Assembly (NCBI RefSeq): GCF_000218685.1
Contig: NW_006763304.1
Span: forward strand, 739,269 to 803,268
Length of the DNA: 64,000 nt
Origin: Serpula lacrymans var. lacrymans S7.9
Lineage: Eukaryota; Basidiomycota; Agaricomycetes; Boletales; Serpulaceae
Direction of reading: 5' to 3'
Shown here: piece by piece, positions 11,409 through 22,151 of the stretch
Numbering within the stretch: the stretch's first letter is position 1
How the letters are laid out: each line of letters begins with the position of its first letter
The notes under the pieces: model-generated
The model's database searches: none
What the model was told of the DNA's origin: nothing
Seen by the model: only the letters and a program-made list of their open reading frames with translations
Program-made: the position numbers and the translations under genes

Positions 11409-13451
11409 ATGCTCGTCATTCATCCAAACTCTACCTGCGACGTTTGTCTAGAAGGCTACTCAAATGGTCAGAACACTCCCCATGCCATAGTCTGCGGACA
11501 TTCCTTTTGCCAGGGGTACGCAGCTCATTTCCCATCTCTTGGTCACACAAAGCTCATCTTTTTCTCCTCAGATGCCTCGAGTCGTTAACTCGTCTGACGT
11601 GTCCCCTTTGTCGTACCCGATTCGAGCTCCAGGATGTCAGGAAGCTTCACATTGATAGGGGTCAGACACCGCGAGTAACACCCTCATCTGTGACAGACGT
11701 GATTGAACGCTCTACCTCTGATGACGAAGCTCAAAGACTGCAGAACGACATTGCCAGGATCGTCAAAGAGGGTGCAAAGGTCTCCGAGTTGCGCAGATTA
11801 CTCGACGACTGCAGATCCTGGTACAAGAATCAACCCCCTGATCAGGTCAGCCCTTGCTTTCTTTGTTTCACAATGTTCGGGTCACTGATCTCTTTGTGTT
11901 TCACAGTATGACAGCCTAAGGGTTAGCTTCTTGCTGTTGTATCATCTGACTGAGACACAGAAGAAGTTGTCTGCTGAAAGCGACAAAGTGCGCGAAGCTC
12001 AGGCTTCGTGTGAAGCCTGGCAAACTGCTCGAGATCAGTTGACTAAAGAGTTAGAAGATGCTGATCGTAAACATCAGGATCTTTTGCGACAGTGCCAAGA
12101 CGAAAAAGAAACTGCACTAGCTGTCGAGAAGAGCTTGAGAGAACACTACGAGCAGCTGGATGCTCAGTGGAAAAGGTAAACAGTCTGCTTTCATCCCTGC
12201 AGATAAATGTCTAATTTCTTTGTTGTTCTTTTATCAGTCGAGTACGTATAATCTTTTATTTTGCGTGTGTGTTTCTCAACGAAAGCACTTTAGTACGATA
12301 ACGCTGTTCTCGAATGCAATCATCTTCGCGAGGAACTGAGGCGCGTACGCTACGGTCATGGCCCCATTTCAGAACAACCAAGGCCAATCGAAGTACGCCA
12401 GTTTTATATCACTGACAAACCACACAAAGCTTCCAGCAACGACGACCTTGCGATGGCAAAGTCTGATTCATTTGATTCTCTAATTGACGATAAAGAAAGA
12501 CTTTCTTCGAAGGAGGCTATGTTTCATCTGTCTCCGGTACCAGATATTCTTTCTCCTCTTCCTTCTGCCATCCAGGGTTTTTGCGCTCTTGCTGAAGACG
12601 ATGATGACGAAATCCTCAAGGCCAAGATGAAATTAGCCAAGATAGAGGCTGACGACCTAGATTATAACTATCCCGCGAAAGAGAAACCGATGCCATACCC
12701 GTTACCTCAACCTCGATCCACCGTACCTATTCCCATCCCATCTCCATTTGACTCTCATTCATCCAGACAGCCTAGCGGATTGTCAATCAGGATGGCAAGG
12801 GATTCTGACGTCGCGGCACGGGAGCCTGGGCTTTCCCGATCAGTGTCCCCCGAGAAAGCTTCCAAGTCATCTAGCCGCTCTGTGTCTCCCTCCTCTCGAC
12901 CGGTTCAAATCAGGCACAAGTCGTCTTCCGTCTACGAATCCAAATCGAAGGACCAAATCGCTACCCGCCAGATCCTCGGTCACGGTAACGATGATCAAAG
13001 CAATAATGAACGCTGGAAGGCCAAGTTATATGATATACTTGACAGTCCAGCGACGTCTTCCTCGTTGCACTCAAATATGTCCTCGCGCTCAGATCAGTTC
13101 ATAGAGCCTCTACCAACTCACCTCATCTCCCGCCCATCATCCTCTAATTCACGTTCTCACACTCCTCCTAAACTCCCACTCGCCGCGCAGCATTCTTCCT
13201 CTTCTCTTAGTGTACATATGGACGCCTCAACACATAGACCTCCTAGTGTCTCGCATGCCAGCAAGGCTGCTTGGCAGCTGGAAAACGAAAAGCGAGAGAG
13301 AGAACGCGAAAGGGAGCGGGAAAGATTGCGCCAGGCGCCCTCCAACCCCAGCTCGCTCAAGGATACCACCATGGTTTATAGTAGTACCGGAGAATATCGC
13401 CAGCGGCATGGAAGCGGGAAGGGTAATGTGGCAAAAGCGCATGGCGTCTGA
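11409..13451 (+). CDS. RING-finger coiled-coil protein, paralogue B (predicted E3 ubiquitin ligase)
   Basis: Five exons: 11409-11515, 11572-11845, 11907-12175, 12238-12241 (4 nt, TCGA) and 12294-13451; phases 2, 0, 2, 0 as in paralogue A; 603 residues. The RING is complete: C10, C13, C29, H31, C34, C37, C46, C49. The N-terminal MLVIHP and the CxVC, CGHxFC and CPLC blocks match paralogue A. A long acidic/basic helical stretch in exon 3 (ETQKKLSAESDKVREAQ and onwards) predicts a coiled coil. The tail is Ser/Pro-rich with repeated SxSP-type sites (possible phosphorylation) and an Arg-Glu run (EKRERERERERERER, near the C-terminus). Without the 4-nt exon the frame breaks at residue 218. Probably a tandem duplicate of the gene at 5822 whose tails have diverged. 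Target and location are unknown. Confidence 0.8.
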
Positions 13452-13883
13452 CTTCAATTTATTCATATATCAGCTTCGAACACTTGATTTGGGCTGTCGC
13501 TACGCGATGTTGGATTCACTGTGTTGGGTTCACCTGGAGCCTATCGTCCACTTGTCTAGTATTTTGTTTATCATGCACTGTGATTCGAGCGAGTAGTTTG
13601 TACAGCGTGTGTACTTATAGTGCTGTGTTACGCCTCAGATATGTATTGTGTTCTTTGCAAGGCACCACTCTCTTTTCACCATAATGTTAGCAGTGCTAAT
13701 AGGCTATTTATAGCAGGATAAAAGGATGAGATTGTTTACGATATACGTGTACAGCAAGCGTAACATAGAGAAAAGACGGAATAAGATAGCATCATAGAAG
13801 TAGTAGAGAATATAGCAAGTGGGCTGTACAATACCATAGAAGGTAACTTCGACAATTTCGACAACGAACTCACAGACATCAGG

Positions 13884-14778
13884 TCAGGATTGAGCCCCAC
13901 ACTGGCTCAAAGTCACCCCACAAAATTGGGCCATGATGATCCAGAGCACAATCAGAGCGACCAAAACGCTCAGTGCTATGGTTCTGCTATTCTTCCACCA
14001 CATATCCCTTCTGACAGTTCTCGCACCCCTTCTAAATGCGGTAGCCTGGGTAGCCATTGTATCCGTCTTGTCAACGAGCAGTTCTATACGTTCTCCTCTG
14101 CTGAGAATTTGTTCCACATTCTTGACCATGATATCTTTCACTTGATTGAGCTCGGTTTGTGCACGAGCGAGTTCGTCGGCTGGAGGCGCAGTGTTGTAGG
14201 TATGCATGAGAGAAGCGATGGTGGGCGAGAAAGTGCCTTGGTATCCATGGGCAGGAGTCGAAGAAAGAGCGGCAGACGAAGAAGACGGGAGATCTGTGAA
14301 CTATAACACTGTGAGGATCGAACAAAAACAGGGCTAGTAAGAGATTTACCTTTCGTTGTAAGTCAGTCAAAAATGCGAATGGTACCCTCCTGTGTCATTT
14401 GGCACAAGCAGTCAGCAACTAAGGGGTTAACAAAATAATATGCAGCAACTGACCGTCCTGCCGACTCGTCGGCCATTACGAGATAGACGAAACCATCGTC
14501 TGCGATATAGTGGAAGAGATATTGTTCCCAAACATAAGTTAATTTACTGTCTCCCTGAGGAATCTTTGATAATATAGTCTGGGTCGCTGTGCCATATTCC
14601 ATGTTACAACCACATGTATGTCTGGGAAACACTAACTACGCACCGTGCGAGAAATCTCGTTGTCCTGCCTGGTGTTCAGCGAGAATTGTAGATTCCCGGG
14701 CAACTAATGCATGTATCTGAGAACGTGGTACTTAAGTTGAGCAATAGAGCGGCTGGACCTATCACATACCAGCGACAT
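13884..14778 (-). CDS. VAMP7-type R-SNARE (longin domain, SNARE motif, C-terminal membrane anchor)
   Basis: Mediates fusion of vesicles with the vacuole, endosome or plasma membrane. Exons on the minus strand: 14778-14770, 14716-14644, 14586-14454, 14389-14350 and 14300-13884; 223 residues. The longin domain opens with MSLIHALVARESTILAEHQ and continues through the WEQYLFHYIADDGFVYL block. The R-SNARE motif follows (LARAQTELNQVKDIMVKN), with the zero-layer arginine in EQILSRGERIELL, and then WWKNSRTIALSVLVALIVLW as the membrane anchor. Length and order match VAMP7/Nyv1-class proteins. Exon 1 codes only three residues. The gene is divergent from Sec61 beta with 170 bp between start codons. Confidence 0.92.
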
Positions 14779-14948
14779 GATATTCGTTTCTTTGATTCTT
14801 AGACTGACAGTGCGTGCGGTGAACGTGGTAACCAGGAAAGGAATCTGGGTCACGAGACCAATAGTGTTCCCACGGCCTCGCAGTTCCACGACTACGTTTT
14901 GCCAGCAAACGCGTTTCCAGCCTCTTCAACTGTGACCATAACAAAACT
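14779..14948. promoter_or_regulatory. Shared divergent promoter of the VAMP7-type SNARE and Sec61 beta
   Basis: Only 170 bp separate the two start codons, so both 5' leaders and both core promoters must lie here or in the first introns. Both products serve the secretory or endomembrane system, which makes shared regulation plausible. No clear TATA box was seen. Confidence 0.5.
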
Positions 14949-15439
14949 ATGGTATGTCCTTTTTCTCAACCGTTTCTTATCCAAATATCGTTGATTTCTA
15001 AATATTAATACTTAATAGTCTGACTCGGACGCATCTGGCCGTAATGGCGCAACTACTGGACGCCCTTCCGCTGTAGCCAAACCCCCAGGAGCTCAGATTC
15101 GGTATGCAAAAATGACTCACTTGTTCAATCAGTAACATATTGATTATCTTGTATCAACCAAGCCGACGTGCTGCTGGCTCTCAAGCATCAAGACCAAATT
15201 CGACTCGTGCAGCTGGCGCTGGAGGGTCTTCGGGGACCATGCTAAAGCTGTACACGGATGATTCCCCCGGTTTACGAGTGTATGTTTCTCATTTTTGCAT
15301 CTTTTACAAGAGCAAAATATACTCAATAAATTTCTGTCGTAGTGACCCATTCATCGTTCTGGTTTTATCTCTGTCGTTCATTGCGTCTATCTTCTTCCTC
15401 CACATCTCTGCCAAAATAATTCGGTCGTTCAGCAAGTAG
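14949..15439 (+). CDS. SBH1: Sec61 beta subunit of the ER protein translocon
   Basis: Tail-anchored small subunit of the Sec61 channel in the ER membrane. Four exons: 14949-14951 (ATG only), 15019-15101, 15163-15279, 15343-15439; 99 residues. Features seen: a Ser/Gly/Ala-rich cytosolic N-terminus, the conserved block MLKLYTDDSPGLRVDPFIVL just before the membrane, and a single C-terminal transmembrane helix (LSLSFIASIFFLHISAKII). Length is typical. The initiator codon sits alone on exon 1, as in the uS11 gene of this window. Secure call. Confidence 0.95.
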
Positions 15440-16592
15440 TGGCTCGATTAATGCATTCATTCTACTTTGGCACTTTGTGCTGGGAATATTAGTGAATTTT
15501 CGGGGTTCGGAGGCTTCTCATACCAGGTTAAGGCCTCGAAGGATTCGCGCTGTACTAAAAGTACTGTTCACCTGACAGCAGCTGTTTCGCTCGTCGCTGT
15601 TCCCGCGGCCAATCTACCCATTGCATTGGTTCTTTTGCATGCTTTAAGCCTCATGAAGCAGCAATGGTCTGTTTGATTTTTAGCCCTTTATATTTGAGAT
15701 CTGAATTCCTGCCTTCCTGAGTCAACGCCGCAGTCAAGATGTGACTCTTCTAGCTCTTCAACATTCTTATGAGATCATCAATGTGCATCTTCACATGTGT
15801 GTTGTACCCTGCAGTCACGTTTACATACTTCCAAATTCAAAAGTCGGATTGGTTATGGCTGATCTTTTTGTCTGTGTTTGTGGCTATAGCGTAACAAAGA
15901 GCAGATCTCTCCTTTCTGACGGTGACGGAATACTTTAGCGGTAGCATGATTTTACTGTCCGTGGAATCCTCTCAAGCCCCAAAACGAAGCTAACGAACTT
16001 CCAACCTCAGTAACTCCTTTCAAAGATTTCAATGGCAATAAAATTCCGCGCTTTGAATTAAAATGGGCTCTAGCCATGCCTGTTCTCATACCCTCTCTGA
16101 CCCTGCTTATTGCTTCGAACGACGTTTTTTTAGAATCTGTGCCTTTGACTAGAACGCTCCAGATCAAGTGTTTACAGACGGTCAGTTACCGACCACTCGC
16201 CGTCACTGGTCGTTTGGTACCTTGGCTTATGGTAAGTATATATAGTTGCCCACTGTCATCTTCCATTCCTACGGTTGTTCATTGATATTCTTTAAAGGTG
16301 TCCGCTTTGATTGCAATGGAACGCCGAAGCACGGTATGTACGGCACAATGTTCATACTTAGCATCAAGTCTTCCTTCGACGTTGACGTTGACGTATGTCA
16401 TCTCCGGTCAGTGAAGTATACTCGGCATCTCGCTTGCTTGGAGACGTTTGTCAGTATTGAATGTGTTTACAAGCCAGAGCCCACTTTGGGATGGATTGAT
16501 AAACGCCATAGACCCGCTACATAAGACGGGACTGTTCTTTGTTAGCTTGCCCGCCTTTTACAAATTTTTTCTCTCACCCCAAGCTTTTGTAG
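15440..16592. other. Intergenic region with short, unassigned open frames
   Basis: Frames of 65-92 codons occur (15467, 15741, 16076, 16246), and a plausible small intron starts gtaagt at about 16231 and ends in an AG near 16299. The pieces do not assemble into a recognisable protein, so no gene is called. The segment 16050-16520 may be a decayed gene. Confidence 0.4.
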
Positions 16593-17195
16593 ATGCAGCT
16601 CTGCATTGTTGGTTGCATTATCCTCGCTTTCGCGGCTCTTCCTACTAGAGCCACCGAAAGCACTGTAATAGCTGGGTACCAAAGTCAGTATCTAGGCACG
16701 AACTTCGATTATGAGTCTTCTGTTCGGTACTGACCTTGATTTTCCCTAGGGGTGATCTCAAAAGAGATATTATCTGGGAAAGCCTGTGATGGAGACGCAA
16801 CCTGGTATGGTTATCCTGGCTTTGAGATGTTAGGATACAATCCGTTCAGAGTTGGTGGTGCCAATAACAAGAAGCGCGATGGGCAGTTCGACGAGAGCTA
16901 TCGGTTTACATGCCGAGATGCTTTTCGCTATTCCAATTTACATCGACCACAACATTCTCGTACGTCTTTGATCCTACTTGTCCCACTTTACAAGGATCTG
17001 AAATATAACCTTGGACGTTTGTCTACGAGAAGCTGCAAACCAATCACTGGGCCTTCAAATCAATCCAATATTCGGCGGACGATGCATGATATATATATGG
17101 ACCTAGATTTTATACAAGTTGTGTTATACATCAGCATGACAGGGGCATATTATTTTTCTGTGGATGAATCCTACTTTTGTTGCTGTAGTATATAA
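16593..17195 (+). CDS. Small secreted protein, related to the one at 19450-20249, probably diverged or decayed
   Basis: Two exons, 16593-16683 and 16750-17195, phase 1, 178 residues if no further intron is used. The N-terminus is a signal peptide (MQLCIVGCIILAFAALPTRA). The mature part contains YPGFEMLGYNPFRVGG followed by a dibasic KKRD, which aligns with CPGFEALGYNSSRSGNEKRD of the minus-strand gene at 19450-20249; KR is a likely Kex2-type site. The cysteine-rich half seen in that gene is not recognisable after residue 100, and the tail looks non-homologous. So this copy may be truncated, or may have an unrecognised intron near 16960-17040. Function unknown; a secreted effector-like or cell-surface role is only inference. 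Confidence 0.5.
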
Positions 17196-17752
17196 TTATA
17201 TCAATTGCTAGCGTCCTTTTAATAAATGCGACATAGGTGTGTATAAACTTCCGTAAGATAACCATACGACCATGGATTACTCTCCTATGTCAATGGACTT
17301 TTTAGTTTGGAAGGAGCGAATATGTTCCAAGTTGCTTAGGGGTGGTTATCTAGTTCCTGAAGACGATATGTATCCCAGATAGGAAATGCGTGTGTAGTAC
17401 AACATTTGTGTAGTAGCAACTTTAACCATTGAACCTTCTTCTTCTTCTACGTAGAGTCTTACGACCGCGGATAACGCTAAATACAAATGCAAGCTCCCGA
17501 GGTGGCTCGAACAGCGTATCGTATGCTTGCGGTTGAAACGTGTTTTTCTAAATTGAAATCGCAGATAAGATGGCGAATACCCATTTGGGTGTCCTAAGAT
17601 TACCAGAAAGGAGGTAGTTTCCGAGTACAGTACTACAAGCTGCGCCTCACGACTTTCACATTGCCAGTATCCATGCTTCCCTACAACGAGGCCATTTTTA
17701 CTTCCGCCCTTTAACTACTTCAATCTCTCTTCAATCTTTTGGACTATGCACA
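17196..17752. other. Intergenic region upstream of the exonuclease gene
   Basis: AT-rich in its first half. A pyrimidine-rich stretch just before 17753 is typical of a fungal core promoter and 5' leader. No gene or repeat recognised. Confidence 0.45.
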
Positions 17753-18968
17753 ATGGACGACGGTCCAGCGTATACATTGTGCAGCACCAGCAAGAGTGTC
17801 ACGAACGCCGTCAGTGTACTATCTCATTCGCCCTATTTGATCTTGGATTGTGAGGGGAAGAACATAGGGCGCATCGGTGGTGTTCTCTCGCTGCTGTGCA
17901 TCGGGACCGCAAGAGCGCAGCATATCTTTATTTTCGACGCCCTCGCCCTAAATCAAGATGATCCTGCCGTGCAGTCATTGCTATGGCTCTTAAGCAGTCC
18001 ATATGTGACCAAGGTCATGTGGGACGGCCGTCAGGATTTTCTGGAGATATGGGACAAGTACGGTATAACCTTAGGGAAGATACTTGACCTGCAGTTAGTT
18101 GAAGTTGTGTCCCGTAAGACGGTGCGCCATGAAGATGAGAACAAACGCGTGGCTCGTATTGCTGGACGTTGCCTGCCGTGGAAAGTCGTCAAATCAAACA
18201 GAGAACTGTGTCAAAACATTCATGTCGTCCTTGGTATGCAGGGATGCTTCCAGGAGAACAAGTTACCTTTCACGGGGAAAGATCGTAAGTTAGATATGGT
18301 TTGCATTTAGCAGTAAAAACCACCGAACTCACAATGATATTTTCTTTTGACAGCCGAGGTTGTAGCCATGCATAAGGCTAACGGCTCAGGTTTATGGCTC
18401 GATCGTCCACTTTCTGCAAAGTTACTACGATATGCAGCCAACGATATCCGTATGATAGCAATGCTATACGTGAATTTCTCGCAGAAAGGATGGATTACCC
18501 GTGATACTGTATTCGTTTTACAGGACCATAGCATGCGCTACGCGATCTCGCAATGGCATCAAGGAAGAACCGACGATAAGAACGTCTTTCGCTCGTGCGC
18601 GATCCTCCCGCTCGATATTTTGACGGAGCCGCATGGAGTATTGGAGAAATGTGTAGGGTGCAAGAGGATGTTGTCTCTGGATTGCTTCCTAACGAGAAAG
18701 GAGCGCAAGATTGTGACGCTGCGAATGAGCGTATGCCGGGCATGTCAGGTCATGGCCATGATGCGCAAGGTATCCTTTTTCCACGCGTGGTTCAAGGTAT
18801 GGTTTTCAACAATATATATCCATGGCTGTTGTTCATGTCCTTTCGACACAGTTGGGACTTGGACCCAACCTCTCGCTGTCACCTTCGCCTTCTCTTGCTT
18901 AGAGGGTGTTCGATTTTATGCAAACCATGCAGCTAACTATTTCGTCAGATCTTTTTTATTTCATTTGA
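17753..18968 (+). CDS. DEDD-type 3'-5' exonuclease domain protein with C-terminal cysteine cluster
   Basis: Predicted RNase D/WRN-like 3'-5' exonuclease. Exons 17753-18284, 18354-18769 and, less sure, 18903-18968; about 337 residues. Exo I is visible as LILDCEGKNIG with D32 and E34; Exo II lies around KVMWDGRQDFLEIW; Exo III reads YAANDIRMI (Y-x3-D, the DEDDy subclass). After the nuclease domain comes CVGCKRMLSLDCF and later VCRACQ, a likely zinc-binding pair. This layout, a compact exonuclease followed by a small Cys motif, is found in fungal EXD1/Egalitarian-like proteins, but the exact orthologue is not clear. The last exon was chosen because it continues the frame after a gtatcc donor and ends at a stop. 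Confidence 0.75.
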
Positions 18969-19025
18969 GCTAGTTATGTCTTATGCTTACCAGTATGACC
19001 CGTATGATATGGTCATGTTTCTTTG

Positions 19026-19026
<1 letters not shown>

Positions 19027-19081
<55 letters not shown>
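19027..19081. repeat. (CT)n microsatellite
   Basis: About 27 uninterrupted CT units lie 60 bp past the predicted end of the exonuclease gene, so possibly in its 3' UTR. It is long enough to be polymorphic between isolates. Confidence 0.95.
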
Positions 19082-19083
<2 letters not shown>

Positions 19084-19449
19084 GTTCTCTCCAGACGGAC
19101 TTGAAAACTGTTTCTCAGTTGTACGATCTATTGTTGTGTTGCGATATAGCACATTGTCGTTTGACTGCACGAAAGGTAGAATCTTTGAACGATCAAGCAC
19201 TCAGAACGAAAAGCTAAGTCGGCAAAAAGGTTACCACGCAAAAGCACAACCGCGACCGCGTCCCTATCGAACAGACTTACATACAGTTTCCTGCCGAAAT
19301 TCAGGGGCTAGGAAGTACAAGAAGCAGAAAATATACAGGATATTTCAACAGCAGACACTTTCAACTTCATCCAACTGATTTGCTAAGCAGACACTCTATA
19401 AAAATGCGTCTGTCAGTGACATGAAAAATTGCAATCTAAAAGCTGGTAC

Positions 19450-20249
19450 TTACTCCACAGCCCAATATTCATACTGAACCATGGGAGCATTGCATATTCC
19501 TGCTCCGGTACCAATACCTTGTATACAATAGTTTGCGGTCGTCTCGCCGACATTTGCCTAGACTTCAATGTAAGACCCTCTGTAAGCAAAAGATAAAAAA
19601 TAAGAAAATACGTACAAAATCGCTGTAACAGACATCATATGTGTAACCGTCGTAATTGGCATAAGTATACACGCAAGCCCCACCCAAGGTGAATGTTTGT
19701 GTAGTACCACCGGTCATGACAAAGCTTTGAACTTCTCAGAAAATGGCATCAGAAACAACGACAATTCTAGTACAGCCAAATAAAACACATACATGCCAGG
19801 GATGCGAGGCTATTTGTCAACGCCTGACAAGCAGGGAAACTCGCTTTAGTGGCAGTAATCGTGCACGAATTGCTGCCTGAACACCCGAGGTGAACATGAA
19901 TTGTATCAAGAAGCAAAAATAATATCAAACAGACAATTTTCATTGCACTGTTGAACATCCCGTTTTTCGTTGCCTGAGCGAGACGAGTTGTATCCAAGTG
20001 CCTCGAATCCTGGACAGTGAGTCTCAGTTATCGTCAGCTGTTGGTCTCCGTACGGAATGACGGTGGTGCTCAGAACTTTGCCAGCCCCACATGCTTCTTT
20101 GATGGATGTCGCAGCTGCAGGACAGGGTTCAGTGTGACATTATGCGTTGTGCATGTGCTGAAGAACGTCGCGAAGGCTGCCTCACCTAATACTGTGGTAG
20201 CGCCAAAGCAAAGGGCAACAGCGGGAAGAATGATAGAAACGAGACGCAT
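19450..20249 (-). CDS. Small secreted cysteine-rich protein
   Basis: Five exons on the minus strand: 20249-20186, 20114-19935, 19876-19793, 19731-19616 and 19557-19450; phases 1, 1, 1, 0; 183 residues. It starts with a signal peptide (MRLVSIILPAVALCFGATTV). A region with CPGFEALGYNSSRSGNEKRD follows, where KR is a likely Kex2 site. After it comes the Cys-rich half: CNENCSNSC, a helix with PACQALTNSL, then CVYTYANYDGYTYDVCYSDF, YCIQGIG and GICNAP. The spaced cysteines suggest a disulfide-stabilised extracellular domain. The pattern resembles hypothetical secreted proteins of agaricomycetes; I know of no assigned function. A relative lies at 16593-17195 on the other strand. Confidence 0.72.
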
Positions 20250-21246
20250 GTCGTTTACGAGTGGGAGAGACCTGATGCCATGTTGAACGTATAGAGCCTT
20301 CTTATAAACGGTTCAACTGAGGTTCAGGTAATGATCCAAATGGGTCTGGATATGTTTTGATTGACTGTTCATCATCAACAACAACAGCGGTAGGTACAAA
20401 AATCAAGCGGCCGTGCGCGAAGGCACGTCACGGTCGCCGTGAAAGTTAATCTTGGCAGGCCGAGGTACTACAGAGGCATCATGATTCTTTCGTCTGATCA
20501 GCCCTTTCGTGCCTTGATATGTTGAGGGAATGTTAAAATCAGAGAGGTTGCCTGTTATCTCCTCTACTGTGGGAGAAATACAAAATATCCGCAAGGTAGA
20601 GTAGAATATACGTATCGGTAGTTGAAAGCTGGACGTTGGACTGTCCAGTCTCGAGCGCCGGTCGGCTGGCTTGGAGCTTGAACACTCGAGGAAGTACAAG
20701 GGTTGTATTTACTGGGAGTAGGATCGCCTGGTCAATCATTTCGAGCATTCTAGCTCAAGGTACGTACTGTTTAGTGGTTTAGGAACATGAGAGACACAGC
20801 AGACAGCAAGCCTGACACGTGCTGTGCAGCATGCACTCGCTTCAAATCATCCTCCGTGCGGATTGACAGTCGACAGCGGCGCTGGGAAAGACCAAATGAA
20901 CAATGAACCTGAACGGTTGAACTTATGATGATGGTGATTTTTATGTCAGCATTGATCCCTTGCCTGTGTTAATGCAACTGAAAAAAAATGAAAGTTTCAG
21001 GTGCGTGAAATGTATGAGTGCTAGTTGAGTGCTAGTAGAGAAATTGACTTTTCATAATCAAGTTTATTTCGGACGCAGAACCTGGCATTTGCCGTCACGA
21101 GCGCCGCTTACATACTTCATATCACAAGGCGATCTCCGTGCTGTTTCTTCTGGCAGTGCACTCTTGCTCTACTATCATTATTTGCAATCGTGTTCCGTTC
21201 GATAAATCCCTTTAACAGCCTATATCCTTCGTTTACTCACTGAAAT
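20250..21246. other. Intergenic region with no recognised gene
   Basis: Minus-strand frames of 69-98 codons overlap at 20403-20748 but show no family features. The remainder should hold the promoters of the secreted protein (left) and profilin (right). Confidence 0.4.
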
Positions 21247-21797
21247 ATGTCCTGGCAAGGTGGGCTGCTTCAGATCAGCAAGCTTCGTTAGATCTATCTC
21301 CTGATATCCAGCGGCGCAGCTTATGTTGACAACAACCTGATTGGAAGTGGTAAAGTCTCCAAAGCTGCTATCCTGGGTCTTGCAGGAGGTGTATGGGCAT
21401 CTTCTTCCGGATATACGGTGTGCCCCATCCCCCATTATCCTAGCCCATCCATCTGATCTGGTATCTTCTCCAGATCGCTCCCGCTGAGCAGAAAGCCATA
21501 GTAGAGTCGTTCAAGAATCCTGTTGCAGCACAAGCAAGTGGCGTCCGTATCATAGGACAGAAATTCTTTACGCTGCAAGCCAATGATCGGAGTATTTATG
21601 GCAAAAAACAGGTAGGATCTACCCAAGTCAAAGATATCAACTTTTGTTAACTGCACTCTTTGTAGGCCGATGGGTGTGTATTGGTGAAAACCAAGCAAGC
21701 AGTTTTAGTAACGGAGTACATCACACCAATTCAAGCTGGAGAATGCACAACGGTTGTAGAGGGTCTTGCGGACTATCTCATCTCCGTTGGATATTAA
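21247..21797 (+). CDS. PFY1: Profilin
   Basis: Binds monomeric actin, polyproline and phosphoinositides and feeds actin to formins. Four exons: 21247-21259, 21320-21417, 21474-21611, 21666-21797; 126 residues, the family length. The N-terminal MSWQAYVDNNLIGSG is diagnostic. Later blocks ILGLAGGVWASSSGY, GQKFFTLQANDRSIYGKK and the C-terminal VEGLADYLISVGY match profilins in order and spacing. The first coding exon is 13 nt. Secure call. Confidence 0.96.
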
Positions 21798-22151
21798 GTT
21801 AACTGTATGTGCTGTAGTAAGCTGTACGTTTAGCAGGATGTATAGATGAGTAGTTTTGCCCTGTTGTGTATTTCATTTATGTGTCTGTATCGATGCATTC
21901 TGCTGTGAAAGTATATTCAACAATTGTTTGCTATCATTTCAGCTATGATAAGTCGCTGTGCTAGATTGCTGTACTTTACTAGATTTCAGTTTAGCTGTAC
22001 TACCATCTAAGAGTGCCGTAACATCTTGGGATCCTTCAGAGAGGCGGGCCGGATGCCGGATGCCCTCTTAGTCACAAATGGTTTTTGTCGGAAGGAGAGC
22101 AGTCGTGGAATTCGCACTGCACCATCTGATGCCCTACGGTCCACCGCTACA
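21798..22151. other. Intergenic region between profilin and family copy 1
   Basis: AT-rich 3' flank of profilin, then the putative promoter of the gene starting at 22152. Nothing else recognised. Confidence 0.45.

Noticed and set aside
19027..19081. CT tract considered as coding for a Leu-Ser repeat
   Set aside because: It is a simple microsatellite open in several frames; no gene model needs it.
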